Part shown: positions 6,091 through 6,620 of the stretch, in pieces
Numbering within the stretch: position 1 is the first letter of the stretch
How the letters are laid out: each line of letters begins with the position of its first letter
NCBI GenBank assembly: GCA_028277325.1
Contig: JANQGL010000282.1
Span: forward strand, 1-6,620
Origin: Magnetospira sp.
Lineage (GTDB): Bacteria > Pseudomonadota > Alphaproteobacteria > Rhodospirillales > Magnetospiraceae
Direction of reading: 5' to 3'
DNA: 6,620 nt
The notes under the pieces: generated by a model
The model's database searches: none
What the model saw: the letters and a program-made list of their open reading frames with translations, nothing else
What the model was told of the DNA's origin: nothing
Translations under genes and position numbers: made by a program

Positions 6091-6620
6091 CCGCCAAGGT
6101 TTCCACCCTGCCCCTGGCCTCGCGCGTCGTCCAATCGCTCGGTCTCGCCCGCCTGGCGCGCGGCTGGCTGGTGCCGCGGCTGGACCGCATGATCGCCGTC
6201 GGCCGCATGGACCTCACCCTGCCCGACGGCAGCCGCCACCGCCTCGGCCCCGGCGGCGAGGGGGCGCCGCGCGCCACCGTCTCCGTCCACGCCTGGCGCG
6301 GCTTCGGGCGCCTGCTGTTCGGCGGCGAACTCGGATTGGCCGAGGCCTATCTGGCCGGGGACTGGGACACCCCCGACCTGGCGCAGGTGTTCCGCCTGGC
6401 CACCGCCAACCAGGACCCGCTGTCCCGGATCCAGCGCGGCAGTCCCCTGTCCCGTCGTCTCAGCCTGCAAGCCCATCGCCGCAACGCCAACACCCGGCGC
6501 GGCAGCCGCCGCAACATCGCCGCCCACTACGACCTGGGCAACGCCTTCTACGCCCGGTGGCTGGACTCCACCCTGTTCTATTCCTCGGGCCTGTTCGACG
6601 GCGATCACGCCGACCTGGAA
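6087..6620 (+). CDS. Cyclopropane-fatty-acyl-phospholipid synthase family methyltransferase (partial, 3' end outside window)
   Basis: The first 178 codons of a SAM-dependent methyltransferase that would act on double bonds of membrane phospholipid acyl chains. Recognised by the N-terminal family region (FGGELGLAEAYLAGDWDTPDL) and the hallmark NIAAHYDLGNAFYARWLD (His147-Asn152 within it), followed by STLFYSSGLF. Family members are usually near 400 residues, so over half is missing, including the SAM-binding glycine motif and catalytic residues. It may make cyclopropane rings, or be a homologue that places a methyl branch on the chain as in furan fatty acid synthesis; this fragment cannot decide. 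AGGA (6074-6077) lies 9 bases before the ATG, and the ATG overlaps the DUF1365 stop by 4 bases. Confidence 0.93.
   Translation, partial: MTAKVSTLPLASRVVQSLGLARLARGWLVPRLDRMIAVGRMDLTLPDGSRHRLGPGGEGAPRATVSVHAWRGFGRLLFGGELGLAEAYLAGDWDTPDLAQVFRLATANQDPLSRIQRGSPLSRRLSLQAHRRNANTRRGSRRNIAAHYDLGNAFYARWLDSTLFYSSGLFDGDHADLE

Noticed and set aside
1..6620. CRISPR array, tRNA/rRNA, or complete insertion sequence
   Set aside because: No regularly spaced direct repeats, no cloverleaf or rRNA signature, and no transposase-like protein in any frame.

Overview
The window is very GC-rich outside its first ~250 bases. It looks like an alphaproteobacterium, plausibly Rhodospirillales-like: an RpoE/ChrR pair is present and genes are packed with ATGA stop/start overlaps. 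The genus cannot be fixed from sequence alone.

Layout. Positions 1-456 hold no gene I can support. They contain three tandem, diverged palindromic elements, each starting at a CTAG, then a stem-loop, then a possible promoter. Positions 457-2489 encode a two-component pair on the + strand: a membrane histidine kinase (two membrane segments, HAMP, phytochrome-style HisKA, HATPase) overlapping by 4 bases with a single-domain Rcp1-like response regulator. Positions 2516-3762, on the - strand, encode an ECF sigma factor and its zinc anti-sigma factor (rpoE-chrR), also overlapping by 4 bases. From 3962 rightward runs an operon with 4-base overlaps at both visible junctions: a COG2907-type NAD/FAD-binding oxidoreductase, a DUF1365 protein, and a cyclopropane-fatty-acid-synthase-family methyltransferase cut off by the window end.

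How it works together. The 199-bp gap between rpoE and the oxidoreductase gene contains two divergent promoter-like sites with identical architecture: TGATCC, 16 bases, CGTAAT (leftward) and TGATCC, 16 bases, CGTATT (rightward). This resembles the RpoE promoter of Rhodobacter sphaeroides. The simplest reading is a self-contained singlet-oxygen/photooxidative stress module: ChrR holds RpoE inactive; when released, RpoE transcribes its own operon and a lipid-modifying operon (oxidoreductase, DUF1365, Cfa-like). These families belong to the known core RpoE regulon, so the system is not new as such. The noteworthy points are the back-to-back arrangement with paired promoters and the palindrome cluster at the left edge. 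The kinase/regulator pair shows no sequence link to the RpoE module.
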